Notes: generated by a model not told the origin, from the letters alone. A stretch of 64,000 nt of DNA from Bacillota bacterium (GCA_023416585.1 JAEZHM010000154.1:186001-250000), one strand, 5' to 3'; positions 46,619 through 56,124 are shown, numbered from the stretch's first letter. A program made the numbers and translations.

Positions 46619-48375
46619 GGCTCTTCTCCTCCTGTTAGTTGAATGATCTTAACGGAATGAGACGGAACGATGATTTGCAGCGTTCCCGACTCTTCCGCAA
46701 AGTCCAGTTGTTCGCCCGTGATCAGGTCAATGGCCTCTCCACGGGGCAAAGATTCCGTTTGGGGGACGTTTCCTCGGTTGAATAAGACGTATACGCTTTC
46801 GCGGTTAAAACAACGCGCAAAGCCAAAAAGGTGCTTTCCTGAATCGCAGACGAATGTGCGGTAACTTCCTTTTTGCAATGCCGGGCTTTGTCTTCTAAGC
46901 GCAGTCAGCTTTTTGTGCCAATCAAGCAGGAATTGGTTTTGCTTTCTTGCATCCCAGACCATGGCACCACGGCAGCCCGGATCGTTTTCGCCGGCCATTC
47001 CCACCTCGTCACCGTAATAGATGGCCGGGCACCCAAGAAAGGTCATCTGGAAGGCGGCGGCATGCATCATTTTTTCTACATCGCCCCCCGCCTCCGTAAA
47101 AAACCTTGCGGTGTCATGGCTGCCAAGGCAGTTGTACATGGCATGATTTATGTGGTCGGGGTATTTCATCAGCATGTGCTGGATGCGGTGGTCAAGCTCT
47201 GTTTCAGAGATACGTTCCCTTGCGAAATAATCCACCATGGCATCACGGAAGAGGTAATTCATGGCACTGTCCAATTGATCGCCGGCGCCTACAAGCTTTC
47301 CGGCATCCCCCCAGGTCTCGCCAAGCAGCAACGCTTCGGGATATGCTTCCTTCAGGCGGGTGCGGATCATTTGCAATGTGGAGAAATCCACCTCGTCCGC
47401 TACATCCAGCCGCCAGCCGTCAATGCCCGCCTCCCTGATCCAGTAGGCCATGACATCCAGTATCATTTCCCGGACATCTGGATGTGAAGTGCGCAGCTTG
47501 GGCATATAGGGGTAATCGCCAACACATTCATAACTTAAGGGTTTCGTGGAAAGAGGGAAGCTCTTTACATAAAACCAGTCCTTATAAGGGGAAGCTTCAC
47601 CATTTCTTAAAAGATCTTCAAAGGGCGCAAAGCGTATGCCCACATGATTGAACACGCCATCCAGCACAAAACGGATATTTCGCCTATGAGCTTCCTTCAC
47701 AAGATTTGCAAACTCTTCGTTTGTACCGAAGCCCGGGTCGATCCGGTAATAATCGGTCGTGGCGTATTTGTGGTTGAAATCCCCCTGAAAAATAGGTGTC
47801 AGGTAGAGGCAATCTACATGGAGGGATTGGAGATAATCCAGCTTTGCAAGGATGCCCGCAATGTCGCCGCCCAGATAATTTTCCCGGGTGGGCGCGCTTT
47901 CCCAGGGCTCATACTTGTGAAAGGTTTTATTCTTAACACCAATTGCGAACCGTTCAGGGAAGATTTCGTAATAAACGATGCCCTTGCACCAGTCTGGAAT
48001 CTTCGCCACATCGTGGTCATTGGCGTACAGATATTCGAAGAATCCGCACTCGGGCGGCGCAGCCAAAAACCCATACTCATTGACGTAACAGGTCTCGCCC
48101 TTTGTATCCGTCAACTGAAAAAAATACTTGATGTAATGTGCGGTCTCAGGAAAGGTGACGGAAACCCGGAAGTCGTCATGTTCTGCATCCTGGTAACTGC
48201 GCTCAAGCACTACATCCTTGCGGGTATCGGGATAGGGCTCGCTGCGCTTCCAATAATAAAGGCGGCATTCCCTTATATCATCTCTAGCGGTAAGCAGCCG
48301 GAAAGAGAGCACATTTCGCGCAAGGGGGAGGAGAAACATTCTGGAGGACTGATGGAAAATTGCTTGTCGGTTCAT
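46606..48375 (-). CDS. GH13 alpha-glucanase, neopullulanase/cyclomaltodextrinase type
   Basis: A 589-aa cytosolic amylase-family enzyme that would break imported maltodextrins or cyclodextrins. An N-terminal CBM34-like beta domain (1-125) is followed by the barrel. The four conserved regions are DGVFNHVG, GWRLDVADEVD (nucleophile Asp), LLGETWGDA (acid Glu) and CLGSHDTARF. A C-terminal beta domain ends the protein. Absence of a signal peptide and position with an importer indicate intracellular action. It starts 6 bp downstream of the LacI stop. Confidence 0.94.
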   Translation of the reverse strand: MNRQAIFHQSSRMFLLPLARNVLSFRLLTARDDIRECRLYYWKRSEPYPDTRKDVVLERSYQDAEHDDFRVSVTFPETAHYIKYFFQLTDTKGETCYVNEYGFLAAPPECGFFEYLYANDHDVAKIPDWCKGIVYYEIFPERFAIGVKNKTFHKYEPWESAPTRENYLGGDIAGILAKLDYLQSLHVDCLYLTPIFQGDFNHKYATTDYYRIDPGFGTNEEFANLVKEAHRRNIRFVLDGVFNHVGIRFAPFEDLLRNGEASPYKDWFYVKSFPLSTKPLSYECVGDYPYMPKLRTSHPDVREMILDVMAYWIREAGIDGWRLDVADEVDFSTLQMIRTRLKEAYPEALLLGETWGDAGKLVGAGDQLDSAMNYLFRDAMVDYFARERISETELDHRIQHMLMKYPDHINHAMYNCLGSHDTARFFTEAGGDVEKMMHAAAFQMTFLGCPAIYYGDEVGMAGENDPGCRGAMVWDARKQNQFLLDWHKKLTALRRQSPALQKGSYRTFVCDSGKHLFGFARCFNRESVYVLFNRGNVPQTESLPRGEAIDLITGEQLDFAEESGTLQIIVPSHSVKIIQLTGGEEPCVP

Positions 48376-48381
48376 GTGCAG

Positions 48382-49392
48382 TTACACTCGTTTCGTAGAT
48401 TCCCGCTGTATGAGGGTGGTGGAGAGCAGGATTTGCTGGTTTAGAGTATGTTTGCCTATCCGCTGAAAAAGAAGCGACGCGCCTTGTTCCCCCAGCAATG
48501 CGGTATCGATATCCACGGCGGTCAGAGGCGGATCGGTAAACTCGGCCAAGGGGTAATTGTCAAAGGTGACGACACCTATATCATGGGGAATGTTTAGGCC
48601 TATTTCCTTTGCTGCCTTCAATAAGCCGTAAGCTGCTGCATTGTTGTTGCATAGGAATGCATCCGGCCTGTCGGAATACATCAATAGCTTTTGGGCCTGT
48701 GCCTTACTTTCTTCGGCGGAGCCATCCGTTTGAATCACCAGGCTTTCGCAAAGCCCCCCGGCTGTCAAGCCGCGATGGTAACCCTTGATACGGTTTTTTA
48801 CAAAACGTTGGCTTTCGCTGCCGCCCAGATACGCAATTTTTTGATATCCCTGTGCTGCAAGGTGATGCACGGCGGATTCGCCGCCCTGGGCATTGTTCAC
48901 ATCCACCCAACTTGCTTCGGGAAGCGGCTGGTTGGGTTCTCCCAGGATTACAAAGGGGAAGTCAAGCTTTATCATTTTGGCTATCAGTTTTGATGCCACG
49001 GTGGATGGGGGAAGGATCAGCCCGTCCACCTTACGTTCGAGGATCAGCTTTTCGATGGGAGAGGACTTTCCCTTCTCTTCCAGATTGCTGGATATGATCA
49101 GGTTAAAACCGTTTGCCTGCGCCACTTTTTCGATGGCGAACATGCTGCGGTGAAAGAACATGTTGGCAAACGATTGGGTATCATGAGCATCAATGGCCAG
49201 CCCGATGGCTCCGCTTGACCCGCTGGCCAGGCTGCGGGCCACACTATTGGGGTGATAATCCATCTCCTTCATGGCGGCAAAAATCTTCTCCCGGGTCTCC
49301 TCGGAAATGGCGGATTTTCCGTTGAGCACCCTGGATACCGTAGAGGAGTTGACGCCCACCCTCCTGGCAATATCATGGATCGTAACAGCCAT
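48382..49392 (-). CDS. LacI-family regulator of the maltodextrin operon
   Basis: A 336-aa repressor with an N-terminal HTH (TIHDIARRVGVNSSTVSRVLNGKSAIS), hinge helix YHPNSVARSLASG and a sugar-sensing domain. It is the first gene of the operon LacI-GH13-MalE-MalF-MalG, so it regulates its own expression. Two 12-bp palindromes lie 16-105 bp before its start. Sensing of maltose or maltodextrin is inferred from the operon. Confidence 0.92.
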   Translation of the reverse strand: MAVTIHDIARRVGVNSSTVSRVLNGKSAISEETREKIFAAMKEMDYHPNSVARSLASGSSGAIGLAIDAHDTQSFANMFFHRSMFAIEKVAQANGFNLIISSNLEEKGKSSPIEKLILERKVDGLILPPSTVASKLIAKMIKLDFPFVILGEPNQPLPEASWVDVNNAQGGESAVHHLAAQGYQKIAYLGGSESQRFVKNRIKGYHRGLTAGGLCESLVIQTDGSAEESKAQAQKLLMYSDRPDAFLCNNNAAAYGLLKAAKEIGLNIPHDIGVVTFDNYPLAEFTDPPLTAVDIDTALLGEQGASLLFQRIGKHTLNQQILLSTTLIQRESTKRV

Positions 49393-49407
49393 ATGCTCAC
49401 TCCGTAT

Positions 49408-49419
49408 GCAATCGATTGC
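49408..49419. promoter_or_regulatory. LacI operator 1
   Basis: GCAATCGATTGC, a perfect 12-bp palindrome with the central CG typical of LacI-family sites, 16 bp upstream of the regulator start. It shares CAATCGATTGC with the operator at 30132-30142. Confidence 0.8.
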
Positions 49420-49485
49420 TTAAGTGTAATGCTTTGATCTCGGTATAAAAGCTAAATATTCCATTTAGTAAGATCAAGCATTCAT

Positions 49486-49497
49486 GCAACCGGTTGC
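49486..49497. promoter_or_regulatory. LacI operator 2
   Basis: GCAACCGGTTGC, a second perfect 12-bp palindrome, 66 bp from the first one (a little over six helical turns, 78 bp centre to centre), suited to looping or tandem binding. Confidence 0.7.
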
Positions 49498-49565
49498 GTT
49501 AATAAGTACATTATATAGCTGATCAACTACATTGTCAATTTCTTTACTGAAATTTTTCTTGAATA

Positions 49566-49595
49566 AGAAAAAAGGGCTGCCTGATGACAGGCAGC
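49566..49595 (-). terminator. Terminator of the desulfurase-TtcA operon
   Basis: GCTGCCTG (49576-49583) and CAGGCAGC (49588-49595) pair; on the minus strand the stem is followed by CCTTTTTTCTTATTC. It lies 67 bp past the TtcA-like stop. Confidence 0.85.
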
Positions 49596-49661
49596 ATGAT
49601 GAAATTGTAATTCAGTTGCTATGGCTAATGTGGCGTTCGGTGATGGTACACATTCTTTCCG

Positions 49662-50501
49662 TCACGTTAAAGGTTGGTCATTATTGAATTCTTCATCAAA
49701 GGGATGGAGCATGCCGTCTTTTTTGTAGCCGATGACGGTGTCCAGGCTGACATTATGGCAGGAGCGGAAGATGTTCATTTCAACGCCGGGATGGGCCTTT
49801 TCAAGTTGTGCGATCAGCGCTTTTACCTGGGCTCGTTTTCCGCCGCCGCCGTCACCCAACGCACAGTTTTCGGTAAAACGGCAGGCGCAGTTCAAAAATG
49901 TCAGGAGGTTGTAATTCCGCCAGGCAATGATATCCTTCTCCCGCACCATGTACAGGGGGCGGATCAACTCCATTCCCGGGTAGTTTTGGCTGCGGAGCCT
50001 TGGCATCATGGTCTTCATTTCACCGCCGTAGAGCATACTGAGCATCACCGTCTCGATCACATCGTCAAAATGATGCCCCAGCGCGATCTTGTTTGCGCCA
50101 AGCTTCTGCGCATTCTTATATAGGTGGCCCCTGCGCATCCTTGCGCACATATAGCATGGGTTTTGGTCCATATTGGCTACGGTGTCAAATATATCGGTTT
50201 CAAAGATGTGGATGGGCAGGCCCATCAATTCCGCATTCTCCTCGATCAGGCGGCGGTTAAGCGTTTCGTAGCCGGGATCCATTACAAGAAACGAAAGCTC
50301 GAAAGGCACGTTTCCATGAAGTTGAATCTCCTTAAGGCACAAAGCCATTAGGAATGAATCCTTGCCGCCGGAGATACAGGCGGCCACATGGTCACCTGGC
50401 TGAATCAACCGGTAGTCGCGCAGCGCCTGGGTGAAGTTGCTCCAGACGTTCTTGCGGTACTTTGTAATAATGCTGCGTTCAATCTTCAGGCTGTTTTCCA
50501 T
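49662..50501 (-). CDS. TtcA-like PP-loop tRNA thiolation enzyme
   Basis: A 279-aa N-type ATP pyrophosphatase. The PP-loop SGGKDSF is at about 44-50, followed by the cysteine pair in CYMCARMRRG near 135 and a distal CACRF motif. In TtcA these cysteines hold an Fe-S cluster used to put sulfur on cytidine 32 of tRNA. GHHFDDVIETVMLSML is also conserved. The 5' end overlaps the cysteine-desulfurase gene by 23 bp, and that enzyme is the natural sulfur donor. The exact tRNA target is not certain. Confidence 0.85.
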   Translation of the reverse strand: MENSLKIERSIITKYRKNVWSNFTQALRDYRLIQPGDHVAACISGGKDSFLMALCLKEIQLHGNVPFELSFLVMDPGYETLNRRLIEENAELMGLPIHIFETDIFDTVANMDQNPCYMCARMRRGHLYKNAQKLGANKIALGHHFDDVIETVMLSMLYGGEMKTMMPRLRSQNYPGMELIRPLYMVREKDIIAWRNYNLLTFLNCACRFTENCALGDGGGGKRAQVKALIAQLEKAHPGVEMNIFRSCHNVSLDTVIGYKKDGMLHPFDEEFNNDQPLT

Positions 50502-51624
50502 GGGATGCCTCCAAACTTGCAGCGCATTTTTTAAGCTCCAGCAGAAACTGATCGATCTCGCTTTCAGAAGTTAAATGGCTGAGGCTAACACGCAGGGTGT
50601 TCATCGCCCGCTTGCGGTCACCGGTCATAGCCATGACGGGATGTGAAGGCGCGTTAGGCGCGCAGCAAGCGGATTTCGATGATACGCAAATGCCGTTATC
50701 GGACAATAGCGCAATCAAGTCACGTGCGCGAATACCGGAAACGCTGAAGTTCATTATATAGGGTGATGCGTTTGCCGGGCTGTTGAGGGTGACGAAGCGC
50801 AGACAACCAAGCTCCTCACGTAAACGAAGATTGAGCCGCTGTACGCTTTCCAGCCGTTCGTCAAGGTGTTTGAACGCCTCTTCCAGTGCAGCTTCCATAG
50901 CTACTGTCAATGCCAGCGCGGGCGTACCGCTGCGGTATGGCGTTGCGCCGGTACCGCCATACCACAGCGGTGCAAGGCGTATACCGTCCTTCACAATCAG
51001 CATGCCGCTGCCTGTAATGCCGTAAAACTTGTGAGGCGACAGGGTAATAAGGTCTGCACCACCCAATTCTACCGGCAGCTTGCCCACCGCCTGGGTGGCA
51101 TCCACATGCAGGCGGCAGTTGGGAAAGTCCGTAAGCGCTTTGCGAACCGATTCAAGATCCTGAATGACACCGACCTCGCTGTCCACAGCGCAAAGTGAAA
51201 CTAGAACTGTATCAGGGCGCAGCAGGTTCTTAAGGTGCGCTATATCGGCGCGGCCGTCCGGCAGCACTTTCATATACTCCAGTTCGAAACCCTCATTTTT
51301 GAGCGCGGTCATTGGCCCGGTTACTGAGGCATGTTCCATTGGGCTTGTAATCAGGTGGCGCCCACGGCTCTGGTAGGCATGTGCCGCACCCAAAATGGCA
51401 AGATTATTGGCTTCGGTGGCGCCGGAGGTCATAACGACTTCGTTTGGCCGCGCGCCGAGCATCCTTGCGATATGTTCCGTAGCTTGATTGAGCTTTCGCT
51501 TAGCCATAAGGCCCAGAACATGATCGGAATTGGGGTTTGCGGCCTGTTCCCGCGCGGCAGATAGGAACGCGTTGAGAACAGTCTGGGAAACCGGCGTATC
51601 CGCGGCATAGTCCAAATAGATCAT
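50479..51624 (-). CDS. Cysteine desulfurase, NifS/IscS-like
   Basis: A 381-aa aminotransferase class V enzyme that takes sulfur from cysteine. The N-terminus YLDYAADTPV, the PLP lysine in SPHKFYG near 200, and the persulfide loop SSKSACCAP near 325 are all present. The start at 51624 follows GGGAGA; six codons of open frame precede it. It overlaps the TtcA-like gene by 23 bp, suggesting a dedicated donor for that thiolase rather than general Fe-S assembly. Confidence 0.93.
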   Translation of the reverse strand: MIYLDYAADTPVSQTVLNAFLSAAREQAANPNSDHVLGLMAKRKLNQATEHIARMLGARPNEVVMTSGATEANNLAILGAAHAYQSRGRHLITSPMEHASVTGPMTALKNEGFELEYMKVLPDGRADIAHLKNLLRPDTVLVSLCAVDSEVGVIQDLESVRKALTDFPNCRLHVDATQAVGKLPVELGGADLITLSPHKFYGITGSGMLIVKDGIRLAPLWYGGTGATPYRSGTPALALTVAMEAALEEAFKHLDERLESVQRLNLRLREELGCLRFVTLNSPANASPYIMNFSVSGIRARDLIALLSDNGICVSSKSACCAPNAPSHPVMAMTGDRKRAMNTLRVSLSHLTSESEIDQFLLELKKCAASLEASHGKQPED

Positions 51625-51761
51625 CGGATTTCTCCCATGCAATAATAGAAAGAAAGTAGAATACTTCCTGGATTAATTATAACACAGGTGAAGTGAAGTC
51701 GTACATTATCTCCATATTGTGCCGGGGTGTAACCTATACATCACATTATTTGTAAAATGGC

Positions 51762-51792
51762 TTGACTCTTCCGTTAGGGAAGCGTTTATACT
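51762..51792 (+). promoter_or_regulatory. MerR-type promoter with 19-bp spacer and central dyad
   Basis: TTGACT (51762-51767) and TATACT (51787-51792) are separated by 19 bp, the over-long spacer that MerR-family activators correct by DNA twisting. The spacer holds the dyad CTTCC (51768-51772) / GGAAG (51778-51782). It lies 20 bp before the MerR-family gene, so autoregulation is expected. Confidence 0.85.
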
Positions 51793-51812
51793 GTCTTTAA
51801 GGGGGCTAAGAC

Positions 51813-52877
51813 ATGCGTGAAATGCTGAAGATCAGGGATGTGGCGGTGCGATACGACATCACCGCGCGTACGCTGCGTTATTATGAAGACGTGGGGCTTA
51901 TCGCAAGCGTACGAAGCTATGATTATGCATACCGCCTTTACGATGAGGATGCGATCAAGCGCCTTGAGCAGATTTTGATTTTGCGAAAGCTGGATATCAG
52001 CGTCAAGGATATCGTGCGCATTTTTTCCGCCGGCAATTTGGATGTGCTGATGGAAGTTCTTCATCAAAAAGCGGAGCACATCCAGGATGAGGTAGTGCTG
52101 CTGAATGAGCTCAAAGCGGCTGTCTTATCATTCATACAGGAAATCAAGAACGTCGATTTTCAAAAGACGCAGGAGGTGAAGCGGCTCTTTCAGCGTGCCA
52201 CGGAAATTGAAGAACGCCTGGCGCAGGCACAAGACACGGCGCAGGATATGCCCATCAGCCGCATGATGGAACTGACGGAGCAGCTTGACAAATTGCCGGA
52301 TGTCCGCGTACTTTCCATGCCTAAGTGCCGCATGGTATCCTCAGGTTTGGATACTGGCCCCTTGTTAATAGAAGGCAGCAAGCTTGAAAGGTTTGACCGC
52401 TGGTTTAGCGATGCTGATAAGCAAAGATGTGATCGGTTCTTTGCGCGGGATTTTATGTGGTATGATCCTATATCTCGGGGGACCGTGTGGTGGTATGCGC
52501 TGGAGCAGGGTATGGAAGAACCCGATGAATTTGAGATGTTCGATTATGAAGGCGGCCTCTATGCATCTGCAATCTCCCGGGATGAGGATGATAGTGACGG
52601 CGAGCGGGTGTACCACGGCATCAAACGCTGGGTGGAGCACAGCGAGTGTTTTGAACTGGATGAGCGGTCAGGCCACTATTCTATGTATCATATCATCGGC
52701 ACACCTACGATCAAAGAAGTTATGGGGTACAGCCAGTTGGAAATATATGTGCCAATCCGTATCAAAAAGCAGCAGGCCATGACGACTGAGGAGCGTGATG
52801 CCATTCGCAAGCGCATCAATGATGCGGGTACTTTGTTTTTCGATCTTTTGGGGATGGCAGGCACATGCAAAAGGTGA
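51813..52877 (+). CDS. MerR-family regulator with effector-binding domain
   Basis: A 354-aa regulator. The N-terminal winged helix begins MLKIRDVAVRYDITARTLRYYEDVGLI, followed by a long coiled coil (about 75-140) for dimerisation. The C-terminal half (about 165-350) resembles a GyrI-like/BltR effector domain, with an AraC-E type strand YVPIRIKK near the end. Such proteins bind hydrophobic drugs or other small molecules. The next gene, an acetyltransferase, overlaps its end by 13 bp and is the probable co-regulated partner. Confidence 0.92.
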   Translation: MREMLKIRDVAVRYDITARTLRYYEDVGLIASVRSYDYAYRLYDEDAIKRLEQILILRKLDISVKDIVRIFSAGNLDVLMEVLHQKAEHIQDEVVLLNELKAAVLSFIQEIKNVDFQKTQEVKRLFQRATEIEERLAQAQDTAQDMPISRMMELTEQLDKLPDVRVLSMPKCRMVSSGLDTGPLLIEGSKLERFDRWFSDADKQRCDRFFARDFMWYDPISRGTVWWYALEQGMEEPDEFEMFDYEGGLYASAISRDEDDSDGERVYHGIKRWVEHSECFELDERSGHYSMYHIIGTPTIKEVMGYSQLEIYVPIRIKKQQAMTTEERDAIRKRINDAGTLFFDLLGMAGTCKR

Positions 52878-53532
52878 AATACCCGCGCTATACAATAATC
52901 CGCCCCAAGGATGGTGAGAAAGGATCAACCACGCTCTATGATATCTATCTTGACGGATTGAAAGAGCAGGAAACGAAGGCCTTGATTGATGAAATCAAGG
53001 CCGTGAAAATCCATGTGTGGTGGGATATTTGCTTTCCGCAGGAAGTCAAGCAGCGGATCTTTGGCATAAGGCCTGCGCCTTCTCCGGAACCGAACGAGGA
53101 AGAATCCTATATGGCGATGCTGAAGAAGGAAAAGCCCACCTATCCGCCAAATGATGAGCACGTTACCGTCAAACGTGTAAAAAATGCTCAGGAATTTGCT
53201 AACTGGGCGGAATTGACCAATGGACTATTTCAGGAAGACATGCTTACGCACCCAGAGCATCATTACCATCTGTGCGCACAAGGCAGCATGGCCTGCTATA
53301 TAGGTTTTTTAGACGGTCAGGCCGCCGGCGTTTGCTGCATGATGAAAAGGGGAGACCTGGCAGCGCTTTATTTGGTGGCTACAGCAAAGGAGCATCAGCA
53401 TAATGGGGTAGCCACAGCGGTATGCACAGCCGCTATTGACGATGCGGAGCGCGAAGGCGCGCAGTGTTCACCGCTTGTGCGTGGCCATCTATCAAGACAC
53501 TTATGAGGAAACTGGGCTATATGTATTATTAA
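52865..53532 (+). pseudogene. GNAT acetyltransferase with an apparent frameshift near its end
   Basis: An acetyltransferase of about 222 aa. Residues 1-95 form an N-terminal domain of unknown kind; 98-200 show the GNAT pattern, with the acetyl-CoA loop AKEHQHNGVATAV. As read, the frame ends at 53506 with a tail (CSPLVRGHLSRHL) unlike any GNAT. One additional G near 53463-53466 (CAG-GTG-TTC) restores VFTACAWPSIKTLMRKLGYMYY and a stop at 53530-53532. That tail has the usual GNAT ending with a KLGY motif. The cause may be a real mutation or a base-call error. It overlaps the MerR gene. Confidence 0.75.
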
Positions 53533-53557
53533 GCTTTTTAAATGGAGTCAGTCTTTC

Positions 53558-54927
53558 TTATTCGTTTTTCGCCTCGGCAGGTCTGGCTATTTGTTCCATG
53601 CGCTGGATAAATGTATCGGCGATGATGCTGCCGTCCGCAAAATCAGCTATCAACTGCCTCATATCCCTGCCTGCCTCCGTCCAGTCACCAAAGGTGCCAG
53701 GGGGCGGGAAATAGAGCAGATATGCATAGGCCTTGTAGTCTGCCAGCCATTCGGAATAAAATACCGGTATTCGTCGGATTGCATTTTTTGAAGCATTTGC
53801 GTCTGGTTTAACAAATCATTTTCCAGTTCCGCACGGGTAGGGGCGTTCTTATCAAGATTTTCAAGATTGCGCCTGGTCTCGTCAATGCGATCCTGCTGAT
53901 CAGCGATCTGACTTTCCAAGTCTGCCCTTTCCAGAGGATCACTGTCGGTAAAGGCAAAGGTCTGGGCATATTGATCCATATGATTCAGGGCGTTTTCAAG
54001 ATAGGCCAGGGCCAAATCAGATTGTCCGCCGTCGGCGCCGACACAGAGCATGTCCATCTGCGCTTTGATCAAGGCCGGTTGATCCTCCCTTAGACGCATG
54101 GGGATCACGTGAGACAGCCCGTCATCAATTTCATGGTAGCTCCAGCAGTTCAGCGTATTGCTGAACAGCTGCATTTTTCCTTTTCTCCGCGGCTCGGCAT
54201 CATATAGAGCCTCTCCTACGGTTTTCGTCCGGTCTAGCAGTTCCCGGAATTCGGGTTTGTCAAACTGCATTGGCTCACCGGCATACTCACATTGTGTCAC
54301 ATAGCAGTCCATCAGGATGTCCAGCAGGTATCGAACATAGGAACCCTTGCCGTAATAGGTTTCGTCAAACATATTATTGACGCTGATGTTGTCAATAGGG
54401 TCTACTTTGATCCTGCCAATCCAACTATCCAGAAAATCCAATAGCTGCGGGTACGTATTAGGCACGTCTGCTTCACTTAGCCCCGCCGCTTGAAAGGCGT
54501 CGTCACACCAACTGAAAGCGCTGAAAGATATGCCCGTTGGGATCCCGTAAACTTTGACATCATACTTAAGCTGCTCCCGGATAGGCGCGTGCATCCGGGC
54601 TAGAGCCACTTGAACTACATCGCTTTTGGACAAGTCGGCGCAAGAGCCCTTCTCCATGACCTCCCGGCAGTCATAGACGTTTGTACTTATTCCAAAAAGA
54701 TCGAAATGGCTCTTGCTAAGCGCATCAAGGTAGGTTTCCGTGGCGCTGTAATATTCAAAGCCGGCGGTAAATTCCACATTCGGATGCGCCTGCTTAAAGG
54801 TTTGGCAGGCCTCGTTCCGGTCATCAACTAAAACCCTTTGGGTAATCAACGTTTCTCCCAGGGCACCTTGCAGCATGAAACAAAGAATATGCACAGTTAT
54901 TATGCAAGTGAAGCGACGGAATTTCAT
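53558..54927 (-). pseudogene. Exported solute-binding-like protein with a frameshift near its C-terminus
   Basis: A protein of about 455 aa with signal peptide (MKFRRFTCIITVHILCFMLQGALG) and a family 1 binding-protein-like body (VEFTAGFEYYSATETYLDAL, VYGIPTGISFSAFSWCDDAF). After residue 335 a coiled coil appears (RADLESQIADQQDRIDETRRNLENL). In the frame as read it stops at 53659 with a scrambled tail. One extra base near 53749-53754 restores EWLADYKAYAYLLYFPPPG and a further 50 residues to a stop at 53558. The start at 54927 follows GGAGGTC. No permease genes accompany it, so a sensing or wall-associated role is possible. Confidence 0.7.
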
Positions 54928-54950
54928 TTTTGACCTCCAATGAGTCAGCG

Positions 54951-54999
54951 CAAAAACAGGAATCGGCACTGTGCGCATTGAGGGGATGCGCACAGTGCC
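54951..54999 (-). terminator. Long hairpin after the anti-sigma gene
   Basis: GGCACTGTGCGCAT (54965-54978) and ATGCGCACAGTGCC (54986-54999) form a perfect 14-bp stem with a 7-nt loop, 12 bp past the anti-sigma stop. On the minus strand a T5 run follows seven bases later. Confidence 0.75.
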
Positions 55000-55011
55000 A
55001 CTGAGTTAAGC

Positions 55012-56124
55012 TTATTTCAGAGTTACAGCACTGCCGTCTTTTCTGTTTGCCAGTTGCATGGCATCCGGCAGCGCGTTGGCACTGATCATTGTTTCCCAGA
55101 TGACGGTAGGCCAGCCTTCGTCGTTCAAGTTACCGGTAAGGTTGATACCTACGGGAAAAGTCTTGCCTTGCGCATCTGCAAATTCTACAAACTTGTAAAG
55201 GAGTTGGGCATCCTCCTGCTTGGCATTGGCTTCCGCTGTCAGGGTGGCAGTCAGGTAGACACCTGCGCAGGTCTTTTCAGCCTTTACGCTTTGCACCGTA
55301 AAGTCTGCCAACTGCGCCTCTCCCGCAGGGGCGTAGGTCTTTTCAGCCGTTACGCCGTTTACGGGAATGCTGATTTCCTCTTCGATCTTCCAGTCCTTGC
55401 CCACTATATAGGAGCCGGTGACGGGGTCGATTTCACGAACGCGCAGGGTCAGCGTGCCGCTTAAGGTTTCCGGAACGGCATCAGGGTAAGGTTGCAGCAT
55501 ATCCACCAGCAGGACGGAGCCATCCTCAGCCCAGATGATAGACATCATTTCTTCGCCGCCCATATATTCCCCGTCAGCGTTCAGAAAATATTTCTCGTCA
55601 ATGGCCAGGTAGGACGAAACAACATACAGCGATATTTTCGCCTGTTTGGCGGCATCCACAAAGCTGGTATGTTCAGGCAACTTCAACCGTTTGACCTCGC
55701 TGTCCGGGATGACCTCGAGATCCCCGCCTGTGATCAGCGCGTTGGAGCCGTCATTAGTCTTGGCCTGGGTGGTCACATAGACAATGCGGCCATCCGCCAA
55801 TGTCTCACGCAATGTAATGGCCAGCGGTCCCACAGTATACGTCTTTTGTTCGGTGGCAGACAGCACGGTCTTGGCCGAATCAGGCAGGGGAGCGTTATAT
55901 GTGTTGAAAAAGTCAGTCAAACCCAACTGGGTAGCGGCAAAGGCTGCCACCATGGTGGCCACGAGGATGGCTGCTGCAATCAGCGCCACACGGAATGATG
56001 CACGTTTCACGTTTTCTTCCTCCTTTGCGGAGCGTGCGGCGTTCATCAGCGCAGCATGGCATGTATCGGGCATTGGGGCAAAAGCATCCTTTAGGTTCAA
56101 ATCATCCATCTTGCGCATATTCAT
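55012..56124 (-). CDS. Probable anti-sigma factor, DUF4179-like
   Basis: A 370-aa single-pass membrane protein. A short cytosolic N-terminal part (1-44) precedes one TM helix (VALIAAAILVATMVAAFAA, about 45-64). A large extracytoplasmic region follows, with a DUF4179-type beginning (ETLADGRIVYVTTQAKTNDG) and beta-rich repeats. It overlaps the ECF sigma gene by 4 bp (ATGA), the standard arrangement for a sigma factor and its membrane-bound inhibitor. The signal sensed is unknown. A second ATG two codons downstream is an alternative start. Confidence 0.85.
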   Translation of the reverse strand: MNMRKMDDLNLKDAFAPMPDTCHAALMNAARSAKEEENVKRASFRVALIAAAILVATMVAAFAATQLGLTDFFNTYNAPLPDSAKTVLSATEQKTYTVGPLAITLRETLADGRIVYVTTQAKTNDGSNALITGGDLEVIPDSEVKRLKLPEHTSFVDAAKQAKISLYVVSSYLAIDEKYFLNADGEYMGGEEMMSIIWAEDGSVLLVDMLQPYPDAVPETLSGTLTLRVREIDPVTGSYIVGKDWKIEEEISIPVNGVTAEKTYAPAGEAQLADFTVQSVKAEKTCAGVYLTATLTAEANAKQEDAQLLYKFVEFADAQGKTFPVGINLTGNLNDEGWPTVIWETMISANALPDAMQLANRKDGSAVTLK

